Below, piece by piece: positions 6,225-8,059 of a DNA stretch of 8,059 nt. The notes beneath the pieces were generated by a model, which searched no databases, had not been told where the DNA came from, and worked only from the letters and a program-made list of their open reading frames with translations. Where the stretch lies: NCBI RefSeq assembly GCF_938045775.1, contig NZ_CALIBH010000099.1, positions 1 to 8,059 on the forward strand. Reading direction: 5' to 3'. The translations under genes and the position numbers were made by a program. This DNA is from an uncultured Campylobacter sp. Lineage in GTDB: Bacteria; Campylobacterota; Campylobacteria; Campylobacterales; Campylobacteraceae. How positions within the stretch are numbered: the first letter of the stretch is position 1; every line of letters starts with the position of its first letter.

Positions 6225-7847
6225 TTATTTATACTCTTTTAAAAATTTCGCGGAATTTCTAAAATCATCGCTCAAAGGTCGGTCGGTATCCATAAATTTC
6301 ACGACTTTTCTATACTCGTCGTAGAGCTTTTTGGTCTGCGCGGAGAGCTTTAGGTTCGGGTTTTGCTGCATTCTTAGATCGATCGCTTGCGCGGCGTGGA
6401 TGAGTTCCATACCCAAGATCGAGTAGAAATTTTCGATCTGCTTGGAAAATTTCTGCATCACAAAAGGCGCATTGGTCGCGACGTCTTCGATGTTGCCCGC
6501 TACAGGAACATAATCAAGCGATGCGGGATTTGCCAAAAACTCGTTCTCGCCCGCAAGCGCTACGAAAGGCTTTTGCATCGCGCCGAATGCATGCACGGTC
6601 TTGTCGGTGCCCAAAAAGCGGCTTAGATGCGTAAAGTTATCATCCGATAGCTTGATCGTGCGAAGCGCCGAAGCCTTTGAATTATGCGCGAGCGCGATGG
6701 ATGCTTTTTCAAATTCTATCACCCACAAAAGCGGCTCGAAATTTGACGTAGGCACGACCGCGCCGCCTTTGGTAAAGAGCTTGCTTTCTTGAAATTTCGC
6801 ACCCGCAGGCTGCTCGCCGATGAAAATTCCGGGATTGTCGTCGGAGGAGTTGAGCTGGATTTTCATCAAGTTTTCAAGGCTCTGTATGGATGAGCTCATC
6901 GCGGCGAAGAAATACGATGCGTCGCGGTAGCTGAGCGGATCTTGCAGCGCTCTCGTATCGTCCTTATCCCATAGATAGCTGTCTTTTAAAATTTCTCTTA
7001 TCTGCTTTGCGGTGGCCTCAAACTGCGGAAACGGCCTTAAGCTCGCAGCCTCGCTCGAAAACGGAGCGACGTTGCCGTTTAGCGCCTCAAGGCTAAGGGC
7101 GAAGACGAGCTTAGACATCTTATCTGCCTGCTTCAAATCCTCCAGCGCAAGGCTCGCAAACGCTGCAGAATAGGCGTTTGAGCTTAAAATCGAAAGGCTA
7201 TCCTTGCCAAACGGCGAGAGCGGCTTGAGTCCCGCTTTTTTCAGCGCCTGCGCGGCAGCCATCTTTTCGCCCTTGTAATACACCTCGCCTTCTCCGAGCA
7301 TCGCAAGCCCTACGTGACCTAAAATCGTGATGTCCGCTTCGCCCATGGAGCCCACGCTAGGCATTACGGGGATGATGTCTTGATTTAAAAATTCTTTGTA
7401 TAAGCTTATCACATCCTCCTGCACTCCGGCACCTGCAAAGAGCATATTGTTTAGCCTCGTCGCAAGCACCGCGCGAGCCGTTTTTAGCGGCATATCCTCA
7501 CCGACGCCGCCGCAGTGCGCGTGGATGAGCCCGATATTAAATTTCGTAGACGCCTCAATCACCTCCGCGTCCAAATTTCCCTTCGCATCGACGAAGCTTC
7601 GGTCTTTATTAAGCCCCACGCCCACGGTAAGCCCGTAGATTTTCTGCCCGTCTTTTGCGGCGCTTAGTAAAATTTCATGCGCTTTTTTGACCTTTTGCAT
7701 CGCGGCGTCATCGATTTTAACTTTGGCGCCGTTTGCGATCTGCGCTATCTCTTGCGGCGTCACGCCCTTGCCGTCAAGCGTAATATCCGAAGCGCTCAAG
7801 TTTAGCGCCAACATCGCTGCAATCGATAAAATCTTAAAATTTTTCAT
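6225..7847 (-). CDS. Exported MIO-less lyase of the histidine/phenylalanine ammonia-lyase superfamily (candidate ergothionase)
   Basis: A 540-residue protein. The fold family is shown by the catalytic-Tyr loop IYGLTVGVG (Y71), the GEGE strand after the cofactor loop, QDPLSYR (302-308, with the carboxylate-binding Arg), NSSDDNP (333-339), NFEPL (369-373) and GNIED (451-455). Two features are unusual. First, the cofactor loop reads GSMGEAD (166-172), one residue shorter than GSVGASGD, so the Ala-Ser-Gly that cyclises to MIO is absent. Second, residues 1-20 form a signal peptide (KNFKILSIAAMLALNLSAS), whereas known ammonia-lyases are cytoplasmic. Ergothionase, which eliminates trimethylamine from ergothioneine to give thiourocanate, belongs to this superfamily and as I recall works without MIO; a pre-formed quaternary ammonium leaving group makes MIO unnecessary. 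Operon linkage to an enoate reductase supports this. The ATG at 7845-7847 is preferred over the adjacent TTG because AAGGAGG then lies five bases ahead. Another lyase or a mutase-like role is possible. Confidence 0.82.
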   Translation of the reverse strand: MKNFKILSIAAMLALNLSASDITLDGKGVTPQEIAQIANGAKVKIDDAAMQKVKKAHEILLSAAKDGQKIYGLTVGVGLNKDRSFVDAKGNLDAEVIEASTKFNIGLIHAHCGGVGEDMPLKTARAVLATRLNNMLFAGAGVQEDVISLYKEFLNQDIIPVMPSVGSMGEADITILGHVGLAMLGEGEVYYKGEKMAAAQALKKAGLKPLSPFGKDSLSILSSNAYSAAFASLALEDLKQADKMSKLVFALSLEALNGNVAPFSSEAASLRPFPQFEATAKQIREILKDSYLWDKDDTRALQDPLSYRDASYFFAAMSSSIQSLENLMKIQLNSSDDNPGIFIGEQPAGAKFQESKLFTKGGAVVPTSNFEPLLWVIEFEKASIALAHNSKASALRTIKLSDDNFTHLSRFLGTDKTVHAFGAMQKPFVALAGENEFLANPASLDYVPVAGNIEDVATNAPFVMQKFSKQIENFYSILGMELIHAAQAIDLRMQQNPNLKLSAQTKKLYDEYRKVVKFMDTDRPLSDDFRNSAKFLKEYK

Positions 7848-7852
7848 CAATT

Positions 7853-7859
7853 CCTCCTT
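7853..7859 (-). promoter_or_regulatory. Ribosome binding site of the lyase gene
   Basis: AAGGAGG on the minus strand, five bases before the ATG at 7845-7847 and only two before a TTG codon. The spacing decides in favour of the ATG as the translation start. Confidence 0.8.
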
Positions 7860-7860
7860 G

Positions 7861-7920
7861 ATAAAATTTGTGTAATTTTAAAAAAATATAATTTTTAAAA
7901 AGTAATTTATTTGTTTAAAG
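7861..7920 (-). promoter_or_regulatory. AT-rich leader with candidate operon promoter
   Basis: This stretch ahead of the lyase is almost free of G and C. On the minus strand TATATT (7885-7890) could be a -10 box, which would leave an untranslated leader of about 30 bases. There is no clear -35, and no obvious sigma-54 GG/GC element was seen. The operon promoter is probably here or a little upstream, where the response regulator may bind, but the exact position is uncertain. Confidence 0.3.
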
Positions 7921-7950
7921 TCTCGAGCGAAAACGGCTCGCGTATGAAAT

Positions 7951-7970
7951 GGGTTAAATTTAGCTATAAT
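7951..7970 (+). promoter_or_regulatory. Candidate divergent sigma-70 promoter
   Basis: The plus strand carries a perfect TATAAT (7965-7970) preceded by an AT-rich TTAAATTTAGC, the layout typical of Campylobacter vegetative promoters. It points rightward, away from the operon, to a transcript whose gene lies beyond the window. No start codon with a ribosome site is seen before 8059. Confidence 0.5.
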
Positions 7971-8009
7971 TTCCCGTTTAGAATTTAGCGCGGCACGTAT
8001 ATACGGCGC

Positions 8010-8034
8010 GGAATTTTAAAAATTTTAAAATTCC
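8010..8034. repeat. Perfect 12-base inverted repeat with one-base centre
   Basis: GGAATTTTAAAA (8010-8021), then a single A, then its exact reverse complement (8023-8034). With a one-base centre this suits a dimeric DNA-binding protein site better than an RNA hairpin, although a hairpin with the central bases open could also form. It lies about 40 bases downstream of the divergent -10 box. Confidence 0.6.
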
Positions 8035-8059
8035 AAGCAGGACTCGAAAAGCTAAAAAC

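Noticed and set aside
7924..7940. The small stem CGAGC/GCTCG as an intrinsic terminator.
   Set aside because: The stem is only five base pairs and no T-run follows on either strand; it is mentioned only as a possible regulatory element.

Overview
The window reads as a Campylobacter-type (Campylobacterota) chromosome segment. Pointers are the abundant AAATTT/AAAATTT runs inside genes, the HQWxQPLN-type histidine kinase H-box, the Opr-like porin, the NapC-type and split flavocytochrome genes, and a base composition that by eye is richer in GC than C. jejuni. It would suit the oral or gut species related to C. gracilis, C. rectus or C. showae, but the species cannot be fixed from this sequence alone.

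Almost everything lies on the minus strand and reads from right to left. After a roughly 210-base upstream region (7848-8059) comes a tight run of genes: an exported lyase of the histidine ammonia-lyase superfamily (6225-7847), an outer-membrane porin (5053-6213), a Tat-exported FAD reductase of the fumarate/urocanate reductase family (3483-5036), a small tetraheme cytochrome c (3091-3489), a membrane-anchored NapC/NrfH-type tetraheme quinol dehydrogenase (2493-3077), a Cache-domain sensor histidine kinase (859-2475) and an OmpR-type response regulator (180-869). Gaps are 11 to 17 bases, or short overlaps of 7 and 11 bases, so this looks like one operon. At the left edge the first 18 codons of a pyruvate:ferredoxin/flavodoxin oxidoreductase gene (nifJ-like) begin on the same strand. 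At the right edge a good -10 box on the plus strand and a 25-base perfect palindrome suggest a divergent transcript leaving the window.

The genes fit one periplasmic anaerobic respiratory module. The porin would admit a substrate. The lyase would eliminate an amine from it to give an alpha,beta-unsaturated acid. The FAD reductase would reduce that double bond, with electrons passing from the menaquinol pool through the NapC-type protein and the tetraheme cytochrome. The lyase has lost the Ala-Ser-Gly tripeptide needed for the MIO cofactor (GSMGEAD in place of GSVGASGD), and the reductase keeps the catalytic arginine and the carboxylate-binding arginine but appears to have Gly where fumarate reductases have a fumarate-binding His. 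Together these argue against plain histidine or phenylalanine deamination and against fumarate. The best hypothesis is an ergothionase-like enzyme (trimethylamine elimination from ergothioneine) coupled to thiourocanate reduction, that is, respiration on ergothioneine or a related betaine. This is inference. The operon carries its own two-component system, but the kinase gene has a single in-frame amber codon between its Cache sensor and its second membrane helix with the reading frame intact on both sides.
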